This document shows, one piece after another, positions 34,621 to 44,037 of a stretch of 64,000 nt of DNA. The stretch comes from Lethocerus indicus (lineage: Eukaryota; Arthropoda; Insecta; Hemiptera; Belostomatidae): the NCBI GenBank assembly GCA_019843655.1, contig JACDQD010000103.1, positions 124,001-188,000 on the forward strand. The letters are read 5' to 3'. A model generated the notes under the pieces. That model was given only the letters and a program-made list of their open reading frames with translations, was not told the origin of the DNA and ran no database searches. The stretch's first letter is position 1. Each line of letters opens with the position of its first letter. A program made the translations under genes and the position numbers.

Positions 34621-36230
34621 TTACTGAAGACGGCGAAACAGGAACATCTCAAAACCGTACCCAAAATTTTTAAATATTAGTAATCGACAATTTGGATCGG
34701 AGGAATCCAATTCGTGCGACTTGAGGGCCCAAAGTAATCGACAATTCGGATTGCCGGATCTTTGTCGCGGGCTGACTGAAAAACAGTGCTATGCGAAAGA
34801 ATTCATTTTAATCATTAGATTACCCAAAAGCTACAAGGACGGCCGGTGAAACAGAAGACGGCTTGACATCTCAAAACCGTCAGCGTAAAGATTTCGAATG
34901 CTTACCAAAAGTAATCTCTAATGGGGACGGTCGGTGATTCGACGACACAGAACATCTCCAAAACGAACATCTCAAAAACGACAGTCGGGAATTTGAAAGA
35001 CGTTTTTTGTCTTGACTGTATAAAGAATACTTTGTCCTGCCGTTGAAATATGGCGTAAGAAGAATACGGCTACTGAGGAATTCAAAACGGTAAGAATCGA
35101 CAATTCGGCTTGAGATAATGAATTTGGACATCGCGAAATGAATCGGACAATTTGGATAAGACGTATTTTGGTCGTATACTACCAGGCTACGACAATGAAG
35201 ACGGCGAATCTCAGGTTCTTCAGGAGGAATCTTTGACGAAGACGGTTTACCCAATATCGGATAGACGTGGGAATTGACTGTATAAAAGCCGGTGACTGTA
35301 TCGATGGCTACTGAAGACGGCGAAACAGGAACATCTAGTGCTATCGTAATTTTTATTACTTCAGGAGGACTGAGGAGACGGCGAAACAGGAACATATCGC
35401 TGTCGGTGACTGTATATTTTTAAATATTAAGACCAAAGTATGGCTTCGGACTAAGCTACGTAGACGGCGGGATCTTTGTCCTGTCGGTGATCTAAAAACT
35501 GTGCTAATTTTAAATATTAGGTGTACGGCCATGCTATCGCGTAATTTCGAATTAATTTTTAAATATTAGGTGTACCAGTAATCGACAATAACGTATTTTG
35601 CTTTGTCGGGTTCTATGGCTAAGTGTATCTGCTATCGCGAAGACGTTGGTAGGTTCGAGGAATCTTTGTCCTGTCGGTGACTGTACAGAAGTGGCTACGG
35701 CGAAACAGGAACATCTCAAAAACGGTGCTATCGTCCTGTGCTATCTAGAATCTACGGTCTTGAAGGAATATTGTCCTTGACTGTATAGTACTGAAGACGG
35801 CGAAACAGGAACATCTAAAAAACTTTTCAATTCATTTTTAACATAAGACGTGCTTTGTCCTGTCGGTAGTATAAAAGAATATGGCAAGACGGCGAGCGTC
35901 AAAACCGTCGTTTGAATGACTGTAATCTCGGTGACTGTATAAAGAATATGGCTAGTCTCATAAATTTCGAATTAATTTTAAATATTAGGTGTACTTTCAC
36001 CTGTCGGTGACTGTACAAAAAGAATACAGATCAGGGTGTACCCAAAAGTATAGGATCCGCTGATCTAGCGTATCGCGTAAGACGTTTCTTCAGGATTGAA
36101 TTGGCTACTGAAGGCTACTTCTGTGCTAGTGAATTCATTTTAAATATTACTGTACCCAGGTACCCAAAAGCAGACAATTCGGAAAGTGAATGGAGGAATC
36201 ACTGTATACTCAGAAATTTCGACATAGTCG
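34621..36230 (+). repeat. mariner-end satellite, scrambled part
   Basis: The same words as the ordered array appear as 10-60 bp fragments in shuffled order, with many truncations (for example ACTGAAGACGGCGAAACAGG at about 34,623, 35,321 and 35,790). Orientation stays plus throughout. Open frames here, including one of 171 codons on the minus strand, are by-products of the repeat. Confidence 0.75.
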
Positions 36231-37560
36231 ACAATAAGACACACGAACCCGCGGTATTCCAACTTCCCTCATGCACAAAACGGGTAGGTTGAACGGGAAT
36301 GCCACTTAATTACTTAGTTGTACTTTTGACAGGGGCATCGCGCAATTCGGATTTAGTTGCCGACCAGGAGGAATCGATATTTGGCCGGTGCTGTAATTTC
36401 GAAATTTTTAAATATCAGTAGGGGACCAATATTTGGCCGAGGAGTTGCTTCGAGAGCGGCAAGCGGACATGAAATTTCAAAGGCGGAGGCGTACCGTGAT
36501 ACTCTGCCTGTCGGTGAATTGACGGTTGCCGATTTATTCCATTCTAGTTCAGTGCTACAGGCAGGTACCCAGTATTGGGTTCTTCAGACACTAGAGCGTA
36601 AGACGCGATGAATTAGTTGCCGATCCGATATTTGGCCGGTAGGGTTAGAGCGAACCGACACTCTAGGCCAGTGAATTCCGCAATATACAGAATATTGGCC
36701 GATCTCAAAACGGAGCGTAGGTGATAGAAACCGGTCTAGAGCCCGTACCGACGGGCGGTCTCAAAAACGAATTCCTGCGGAATGACCGGTGTCTAGTAAA
36801 CTCCGGTCTGGAGCACTGACAGAGCCGTAATCCTCACAATTACCGCAATTATTTGTTGCCGAGCGATATTTGTATAGAGAACTACTGCTACGTATTTTAA
36901 ATATCAGAAAAGCGACAATATATTTTGGTCCTCTTTGCCCGATAAAGAATTGTGAAACCGGTCTGGAGCGAAAGACCGAAATGATGAATTCGGATAAGAC
37001 GTTATTGTCTTCAGCGCTGAAATTCTAGAAAAAGACCGGCGAGATACCGTGAGCTCTAGAGCGAAAGTTCCGACGGCGAGAAACCGGTCTAGATTCCATA
37101 CCGTTCCCGCAATTGGTTTATCCGGTCTAGAGAAAGACGACACTCAAGGCGTAAAGATATTACTAGAAACCGCCGTCTTCTAAGATCTACAACCCGACAG
37201 GAAACGCTGTTTAAGAGGCGTACCGCCCAAATTACTTAGTTGCCGACCCGATGGCCGGTACCCGATAGGAAAGACCCGACTAAGAGCTTATTTAGCCCGA
37301 TGGCGGTTCTATCTTAGAAGACCGACACTTCTAGAGCGTACCGAGGCAGGTGAATTCCCCCGAGTCCGATAGTCGTAAAACCGGTCTGACACTTACCGCC
37401 CAGGGTTTGATTTGGCCGGTCTAGAAACCGGTCTAAAGCAATTCGATTTAGTTGCGATGCTTTCTCTGAAAACCGGTGAATAGGGCAGACCGACACTCTG
37501 TGAATTCGTTATTAAATCCGGTCAGATAAATTTTTAGCGAAAGACCGTACCGCCCAGGCA
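36231..37560. repeat. mosaic of FB and AATTACTTAGTTGCCGACC repeats
   Basis: It begins with an FB right tip (CACGAACCCGCGGTATTCC, CATGCACAAAACGGGTAGG). It then alternates short pieces of AATTACTTAGTTGCCGACC, CGATATTTGGCCGGT, AAACCGGTCTAGAGCG, AAAGACCGACACTC and GCGTACCG. No stable unit remains, and the satellite fades out gradually. Confidence 0.65.
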
Positions 37561-38427
37561 AGAAACTAAGTAATTCAACAGGGTTAGGGGTTACGTCTAC
37601 GTTGCCGGTATCTAAATTTAAAATCTCAACAGTTTAATAGAACAAACGTAAAGACAATTGTGTCACTAACATTTCACAACATCAAAAGCAACTAACATCT
37701 AATCGATCCACGTTAAGTGTACGAGACACTTGACGCTGTCCGGCGATAGAAAACTAACAATGAATCGGTTTTATTCCGCGCGGCGGACAAAAACCGGTCT
37801 AGCTTTCGACAAACATCGCGCAGTGATTCTGTCTTGCCGAGTTACAATATTTATATTGTATGTTGTTACCTTGGATTTTTAATTGATAGCGTGTATGCAA
37901 TAGATTAATTGATTATTGCAATTAATCATTTAGAAAATCCATCGAATTCCAAGTACCCTATTAATGTCGATTACTTTCGAGTAGTTTGCTGTTTCAGTTG
38001 AACTTTCGTGGGATTTTAAACGTATGTTGATACCAACAATGTCCGTTGTACGATGAAACTTCATTTTGTTTTCAAATCTGACGGTAAGGGTAGTTTTTTT
38101 TGGAAAATTAGGCGGGTTTTTTATGTGTTTGAGTTGGAACTTAATGGAATTATTTTTTGTTTGTGTTTAGTGCTGCTGAAGTGTTAGTTATATTATATTT
38201 TTATATATTTCTTTTCGTGTCATAACTACTGTCTTTCCCTTTACGCCTTTGTAGAGGTGAAACAGCGATGGCTGACCGAGTTGACGACATCGATTCACCC
38301 CTATATATCGATATATCGAATAGAACCTCCGGGGCCCCTACAGTAAATTTTAACCGTGTATGCCTGACTTCCCGCATGTCTTCGGTACAGGAAGGCTGGA
38401 GAGAATTGAACTGTATCCAGTACATAC
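37561..38427. other. intronic or intergenic AT-rich DNA
   Basis: No gene recognised. If the exon at 38,428-38,661 is real this is its downstream intron, beginning with the donor GTATGT (minus strand, 38,422-38,427). The frame stays open past it to about 38,276 without recognisable motifs. Confidence 0.45.
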
Positions 38428-38661
38428 CGTGTATGTCGTGGTGCTGGTGGTGGTAGGGCGGTGCGGAGAATGCCGAAGAGGGTGGCGGGCAGGGCCTCCT
38501 GGGGTGGCGGCGGCGGCTGAGGACGGACGGCCCTCGGAGCCAGTGTTGGAGGAGGCGGCGGACGAGGCCTCCTGGCCAGGTGGCTGCATGCTGGAGAGGG
38601 CCCAGAGTGTGTACGACTTGACAGCCCGCCCCTGCCGCCCGCCTCTCCAGCTCGAGCCGCC
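38428..38661 (-). CDS. probable second exon of winged-eye-like gene
   Basis: On the minus strand a GC-rich island in AT-rich DNA is bounded by consensus splice signals. Upstream is a pyrimidine tract, TTGTTGTTCTGTTGTCCAG, with the exon starting at 38,661. Downstream is the donor ACACG|GTATGT, with the exon ending at 38,428. Its length, 234 nt, is exactly 78 codons. Frame 0 is open throughout and agrees with the phase-0 end of the exon at 44,038. The predicted peptide contains SYTLWALSSMQPPGQE, then a Ser/Ala/Pro/Thr-rich stretch, and is low-complexity with no catalytic motif. The other two frames are also open and hold equally plausible pieces such as APPYHHQHHDIHG, so undetected indels are likely. 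The BAH domain expected C-terminal in this family is not here and was not found further left. Confidence 0.5.
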
Positions 38662-39749
38662 CTGGACAACAGAACAACAATTCCAGACAATAAGATACAG
38701 CCAGCAGCGGCTCTTAACCGGGGGTATTTTTGGGGGTGCGGGAGATGCCCCAAACAATAGCTTAAGCTCGCACAGAAATTAGGGTTACGGGGGTTGTTTT
38801 TGCAACAAAACTCAAATATGCCAAAACTAAGAATAAAGTAAAAAAAAAATTTGTTATCCACAGTTGGCGAAAGAAGCATTGCAGTTACAATTTGCTACTA
38901 CTTGGTAAATAGTAAGGTAATATTTACTAAGGTAAATATTTTTTTCTTTCTCTTATCGGCCCAATTTGGACTCTGCACCGGTAATCCTATCGGTAGTTAA
39001 CTGGTCCGAACTCTCGAATTTTCGCTTGAACTACCGGGGAATATTGAAATTTTTTTTAAAATACTATATTTAAAGGATTGTCTGCTCAGTGTCAATAATT
39101 CTAAATCAACGGGAGACCGGTAATTGTCTGAATGCGACGGAGGCGTAAAAGGGATAAAGTCCCGGGAGTTCCTGCGGGACGGAGGCCCCGATAATGCAGC
39201 AATTAGCGGGGCCTAATTCGGTCAATATCAATATCAGAGGACTACTCAATCAATGCTCTAATTGAGAAAGCCTCAACTCAACATTTAACAGAGAATAACT
39301 CAATTTATCAGCGTTCCATTCGGTCGCTAATCAACGGCTACAGAGACGGCTGTTCTGCGCGTAAAAAGAGAAAAATGAACGTTACAAACGGTTGGGAAAA
39401 ATAATAAATTCGATAAATACTACTTACTCGAAAGCGTAGACTGTCCTCGATACCGGTCTATCGTTAACTGAACAAAGAATGTTCCGGAAACCAGCGGCTC
39501 TAAATCGGACATTGGACCATAATCCCATTGACGGGGGGTTGCTCTAGCGGGCCAATTTCCCCCTAAACTGGCGCCAATATTCACCACTTAAAATACCCCA
39601 TAAACAATTTCATCATTTAAGTTCCAATATTTTCAATTCCGACCGTCTAACTCTATTAATAAAAATATATAAATTGAGACTTTCCGTCTTATGCGATCTC
39701 TTGACTGTGCCGTAAAACCTACGCTATATTGACAAATTCCCGTCCAATA
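38662..39749. other. no gene recognised (likely intron)
   Basis: AT-rich DNA with no repeat or protein recognised. It lies inside the proposed 5.4-kb intron of the winged-eye-like gene (38,662-44,037). Confidence 0.45.
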
Positions 39750-40470
39750 ACCAATACAGATAATGAATATTAGATAAAATTAAATAAAAGATATTAGAAT
39801 TTTTGTAAAATAAATAAAATATTTTATAAATAAAAATTTTTATAAAAATATTCCACCGGCTTAGTTCCCGGTCCAGTTTGAAATTCTGAATTTGTCGCAA
39901 GTCAACCCCGAGCTCTTCGATGAAGAATTTTCTCCCCTTAAATGATTTTTTATTAAAATATTTTTGATAATTATATCGGTTCGGCAACTAAGTCATTGCG
40001 GTTTTCGTCGCTGTACGGAAATGGCGTTATTTTGTATTTTTACGCACTTTTACATATTCAATCCTGTGTTCTGAAAATTCTGAAATGTTTATTACGTGTG
40101 TATTACACGACACACCCAAAGATGATAAGAATTTGCAATTATTTAGTTGCCAACCCCGATATTTATTCCTCGATATGCTTCAATCGACATTAATTTTTAT
40201 TTCATATTCTACCCGTTCAGTAATGTTGAAATTGGTATATGCGAATAGCGCATAAAAGTGAAGGATTATGCACCATTTACAGAACCAAATTTCATGTTTA
40301 TAGCTCCAAATACACGGGATTTATAGTCTGAAGTTACGATATCTTGTCGGATAGATGAAACTATAATTTAATGAAGACAATCAAGTTAGAAGGTTTTATT
40401 CAATTTAAATTAGACGAAAATTAACAGTTTTGTCGCAAATTGATTGGCTGATATTTTATGTATATTTGAA
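39750..40470 (+). repeat. dispersed AT-rich repeat, copy 1
   Basis: Co-linear with 59,220-59,830: AGTTTGAAATTCTGAATTTG, CCCCTTAAATGATTTTTTAT, ATATTTTTGATAATTATATC, GCAATTATTTAGTTGCCAAC, AATATGCTTCAAT/CGATATGCTTCAATCG, TTGAAATTGGTATATGCG, AATAGCGCATAAAAGTGAAG and TATTCAATTTAAATTAGACG. An extra 140-bp segment (about 39,968-40,105) is present here only. No coding sequence. Confidence 0.75.
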
Positions 40471-41151
40471 ATTTTAAAATATACATAAATCTCAATAAAC
40501 ATACGTTTTATTTAATTTCAAATAGAAAAAAATTAACTGTTTCTTGTCGTAGGTACGACAGGGGGTAGGTATGAGCGATAGAATCTAAATTCAAGTCCCC
40601 ACCCTCGGGGTATAATTAAAGGTGTACTTTATCGAGTCGGAACTTTAATTTCCAGCGACGCTTTTAAAGTCATAACGCCGTCGGTTGGCCGCCCCCCAGT
40701 TAGGGGAGGGTTTGTAGAGGGGGGGTGTGGGGGTTGGTCCGTGAAGCCAACTCCAGCTCCCACCCCCCGCCGTTCCTTCCGGGGTTATCTCCAGAGTTGT
40801 TAATTGTTTGTTAAGGCAGTTCAACTCCAGATTAACTATCAACAGGGAGGGAGGGATAGAGGGGTGGATAGGGAGAGGGAGGGTTTAATCTGACGGTTAA
40901 TGGGGAGTTATTGTCGGAGACCGCGACAACCCTCTGCCGGTTACGGGGGGGGGGGTTCAACTTTGTGCCCCCTCCTGAGATTCGGGATTAACCAAAACCA
41001 AGAAGACGAAGTAAAAATGTATAGAAATTAAAGAGAAATTAAGTAGAAAAAGAAGAAGGTAAAGGGGACGAAAATGACGCTCAACACTAGATTTACTGAC
41101 GTTTCCCATACCTCAATTTCAGGTATAACGTAGAGCCTAATACACGACATA
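40471..41151. other. no gene recognised; G-rich patches
   Basis: G-rich runs at 40,695-40,735, 40,844-40,883 and a 10-G run near 40,947. No coding signal. Confidence 0.5.
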
Positions 41152-41303
41152 TTAGGGGTACGAAAAAGACAATTTGATAAGATCTATTTCGGTCTGGAGG
41201 ATTTTCTTCAAGAGAGGGTGAATCGAAAATTTGAAAATTTCTTTTTTAGCAAAATAAAATGAATTCCAAAATCAAAATGTCGATTACTTTTGGCTGCCCC
41301 TAA
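41152..41303 (+). mobile_element. mariner-type MITE, 152 bp, TA-flanked
   Basis: It starts TTAGGGGTACG after TA (41,150-41,151) and ends TTGGCTGCCCCTAA before TA (41,304-41,305). Inside are AGACAATTTGATAAGATC, GGTCTGGAGGATTTTCTTC and TTTTTTAGCAAAATAAAATG. The terminal inverted repeats are imperfect, and the TA target duplication fits the Tc1/mariner superfamily. Confidence 0.85.
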
Positions 41304-41404
41304 TATATATATTTCCCCCCGTTAAACTGATGAAAGCCATCACACGAACAGTTATCTTAAAAAAATTCAAAACGGTTATTGTAATTTTTTTCCTAACAAT
41401 GTGA

Positions 41405-42195
41405 TTGTTAGGCCCGAAAACGTGGTTTTTAAGCGCAAAATCCACCAAAAAATGCCGTTTTTAATCCCAAAAATGCGGTTTTAGTCCCAGGTTTTAGGTG
41501 CAAAATGCCGTTCTTAGTCCCAAAATGCGGTTTTAAGGCCCAAAATGCTGTTTTAGGGCAAAATCGGACCAAAAATGCGGTTTTTAGTCCCAAAAATTCG
41601 GTTTTTAGGTGCAAAAATGCGGTTCTTAGTCCCAAAAATGCGGTTTTAAGGCCCGAAAATGCTGTTTTTAGGGCAAAATCGGACCAAAAATGCGGTTTTT
41701 AGTCCCAAAAATTCGGTTTTTAGGTGCAAAAATGCGGTTCTTAGTCCCAAAAATGCGGTTTTAAGGCCCGAAAATGCTGTTTTTAGGGCAAAATCGGACC
41801 AAAAATGCGGTTTTTAGTCCCAAAAATTCGGTTTTTAGGTGCAAAAATGCGGTTCTTAGTCCCAAAAATGCGGTTTTAAGGCCCGAAAATGCTGTTTTTA
41901 GGGCAAAATCGGACTGCGGTTTTAGTCCCAAAAATTGGTTTTTAGGTGTAAAATGCCGTTCTTAGTCCCAAAAATGCGGTTTTAAGGCCCGAAAATGCTG
42001 TTTTAGGGCAAAATCGGACCAAAATGCGGTTTTAGTCCCAAAATTCGGTTTTAGGTGCAAAATGCGTTTTTAGGCCCAGTTATCTTAAAAAAATGCAAAC
42101 GGTTATCTTAGCAAACGGTCCCAAAAATGCGGTTCCCGAAATGCTGTTTTAGGGCAAATCGGACCAAAAATGCTCCCAAAATGGTTTTAAAAGTT
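41405..42195 (+). repeat. 115-bp higher-order minisatellite (5 x 23 bp)
   Basis: Monomers of about 23 bp share the pattern AAATGCGGTTTTTAGTCCCA. Five distinct monomers alternate in fixed order: TTTAGTCCCAAAAATTCGG, TTTAGGTGCAAAAATGCGG, TTCTTAGTCCCAAAAATGCGG, TTTTAAGGCCCGAAAATGC, and TTTTAGGGCAAAATCGGACC. The marker ATCGGACC recurs with starts at 41,566, 41,681, 41,796 and 41,911, exactly 115 apart. The edges are degenerate. The right side is followed by GTTATCTTAAAAATGCAAAC and ACGGTTCTTGTAATTTTAC. The short plus-strand open frames here only reflect the repeat. Confidence 0.93.
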
Positions 42196-42577
42196 ATCTT
42201 AAAAATGCAAACGGTTCTTGTAATTTTACAGAAATTCGATATGGTGACATTACGGCGCCAATATCCTATTTTATTGTACAATAAATTGACTCGGACTTCA
42301 GGCATTCAGCATCTTTTGTATATTTTTGAATTCTTTTTTATTATTGATATAAACTCGGACTTTCCGGGCACATATATCGAATATTGTTGTATTGAATAAA
42401 ATACTCCATTAATCGAATGCCATGATACGCGTCCAATTTGTGCCAATTTTCTCCAAGAATTGCAATTTTCTCCAAGAATTGCAATATATATTTACTAACA
42501 AGGAATTTTATTAGTTAATTTAACCCTTACTTTTGGCACGATTGACGGTCTTTGAAGGGGGAAACAACAAAAAAAAA
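42196..42577. other. array flank, no gene recognised
   Basis: The first 40 bases match the flank of the inverted array near 57,997-58,040. Further on CCAATTTTCTCCAAGAATTG is tandemly duplicated near 42,450. Confidence 0.6.
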
Positions 42578-42752
42578 TCTCGCCGGTCTTTCGCCAGACC
42601 GTGTCACTGTCACTTGTACTGTGACGTCCTAAGTGACCAATACCGCTACTGAAGACGGGGCGAACAGTCGAAACCGGTCTAGCAGAAGACCGGCAGCGAG
42701 AGGAGACAGAAATCTACCCTATTCCAACCCCCTAGAAGATCACAGAACGGGT
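42578..42752. mobile_element. FB foldback element, short left arm
   Basis: The left arm is reduced to TCTCGCCGGTCTTTCGCCAGACCG. The centre is TGTCACTTGTACTGTGACGTCC. The right arm is complete: CGCTACTGAAGACGGGGCGA, TCGAAACCGGTCTAGCAGAAG, GGCAGCGAGAGGAGACAG, AAATCTACCCTATTCCAACC and ATCACAGAACGGGTGTG. Confidence 0.83.
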
Positions 42753-43320
42753 GTGTTGAAAAAAAAAAAAAATCTGTTGAAACGAAACAGAGTAATTTGT
42801 ATTCGTTTTATCTACCCTACCGAGGGCAATATCTCATCCCCCGTAAACCACCCACCCCCCGCCATTTAGAAACTCTGTCTGGGGCTCTGTTTATAACGCC
42901 GCGGAGTGAATTACAAACGCCGTTTGTAATTAATTGGAACAAGAGGCCGACGAGAACGAAGTTCCAAGTGATTATTGATGAGCGGTCGCCCGCTCCAACC
43001 AACTTGATAACACCAACTTGAACAAGATTAATGGCCTTGCAGTCACAGTCGTTTAGAACTTTAGAACAGCCCGAAAAAATATATATATACTGCCCTGCTT
43101 ATTTATTGCAGACCGTTTAAAAATAAAATAAAACGGGACAGACCGAACATTCCATCGATTGTTTCAATCAACATCGCATCAATCAACCGTCTGTCGAAAA
43201 TCGGAGTAAAATGTTTCACTGATTTCGCGAGTCAATAAAGCGCTTATATTCTATTTATTACTGTCTATATTGTGACTGAAAACAGTCGATTTGGACAGTA
43301 AATGGGATAAAAGTAATTTT
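42753..43320. other. no gene recognised
   Basis: An open frame at 42,817-43,002 (minus) is short and unrecognised. A small palindrome, TTACAAACGCCGTTTGTAA, lies at 42,911-42,929. Confidence 0.5.
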
Positions 43321-43555
43321 CCTCTCGCCGCCGGTAGATTCGCTGGACCGGTTTCGGCCGCTCGCCGTCTTCAGTAGCGCTGTGTCAGCCCAGTGTCTTT
43401 TTCGGTGGGCCGTCCTCACCACTGCCCGATGTCACTGTTACGTCCAAAAGAAAAAAAAGACATCCCGAAGTGACGACAGTGACTCACTGCGCTACTGAAG
43501 ACGGCGAGCGGCCGAAACCGGTCCGGCGGAAGACCAAAGCGGCGAGAGGAGACAT
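43321..43555. mobile_element. FB foldback element
   Basis: The left arm runs CCTCTCGCCGCCGG to TTCAGTAGCGCTGTGTCAGC, CCAGTGTCTTTTTCGGTGGG and CCGTCCTCACCACTGCCCG. The right arm has GACATCCCGAAGTGACGAC, CACTGCGCTACTGAAGACGG, CCGAAACCGGTCCGGCGG and GGCGAGAGGAGACA. Outer tips are missing, but a detached right tip (CGAGGACCACAAAACGGGTA) lies at 43,852-43,876. Confidence 0.85.
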
Positions 43556-43829
43556 AATTATAACTGTTAGTTAACACTAATTGCAAACTGCCGGATTGCG
43601 TTCGGCTGAAATTTGTAATTTCCGCACTACAGCGATTAATCCCAGTGCTGACGCGATGCTTCGTAGCAGGACGGGACTAGTAACTTTGGGCAAACTGATC
43701 AAATAAAATTATTACGCCTACTTTTTTTATCCGTTCTGCGTTCAATACAATAAGCAAGAAAGTTTTAAATTTAAATGAAAAGATATTTTATTAAATTGGT
43801 TCACATTAATCTGTTAGCATCCCGTGTTG

Positions 43830-43876
43830 TTCCAATAGAAACTCCTCGAACCTCGAGGACCACAAAACGGGTATTT
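43830..43876 (+). mobile_element. FB right-tip fragment
   Basis: TTCCAATAGAAACTCCTCG followed by AGGACCACAAAACGGGTAT. It matches the last 45 bases of the FB right arm. Confidence 0.7.
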
Positions 43877-44037
43877 TAAGGTTTAAATGAGAACTGCGGG
43901 GTTATCAGTTAGGACGTCCTCGCGTCCAAAGTGTCATAACTTCTTTATCGAGAGAAACAGGATATAAGAATAATAATAGTAAAGCTCGATCGTACTAGCT
44001 CGTTGTAAACTATAGAACTAAGTTGGGAGGTACTAAC

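Noticed and set aside
34880..35395. 171-codon minus-strand open frame
   Set aside because: It runs across the scrambled mariner-end satellite and repeats its words in translation; there is no independent coding signal.
41505..41965. Repetitive protein with FSPKNSVFRCKNAVL units
   Set aside because: The frames are set by the 23/115-bp minisatellite. 115 is not a multiple of three, so the frame is not kept from unit to unit.
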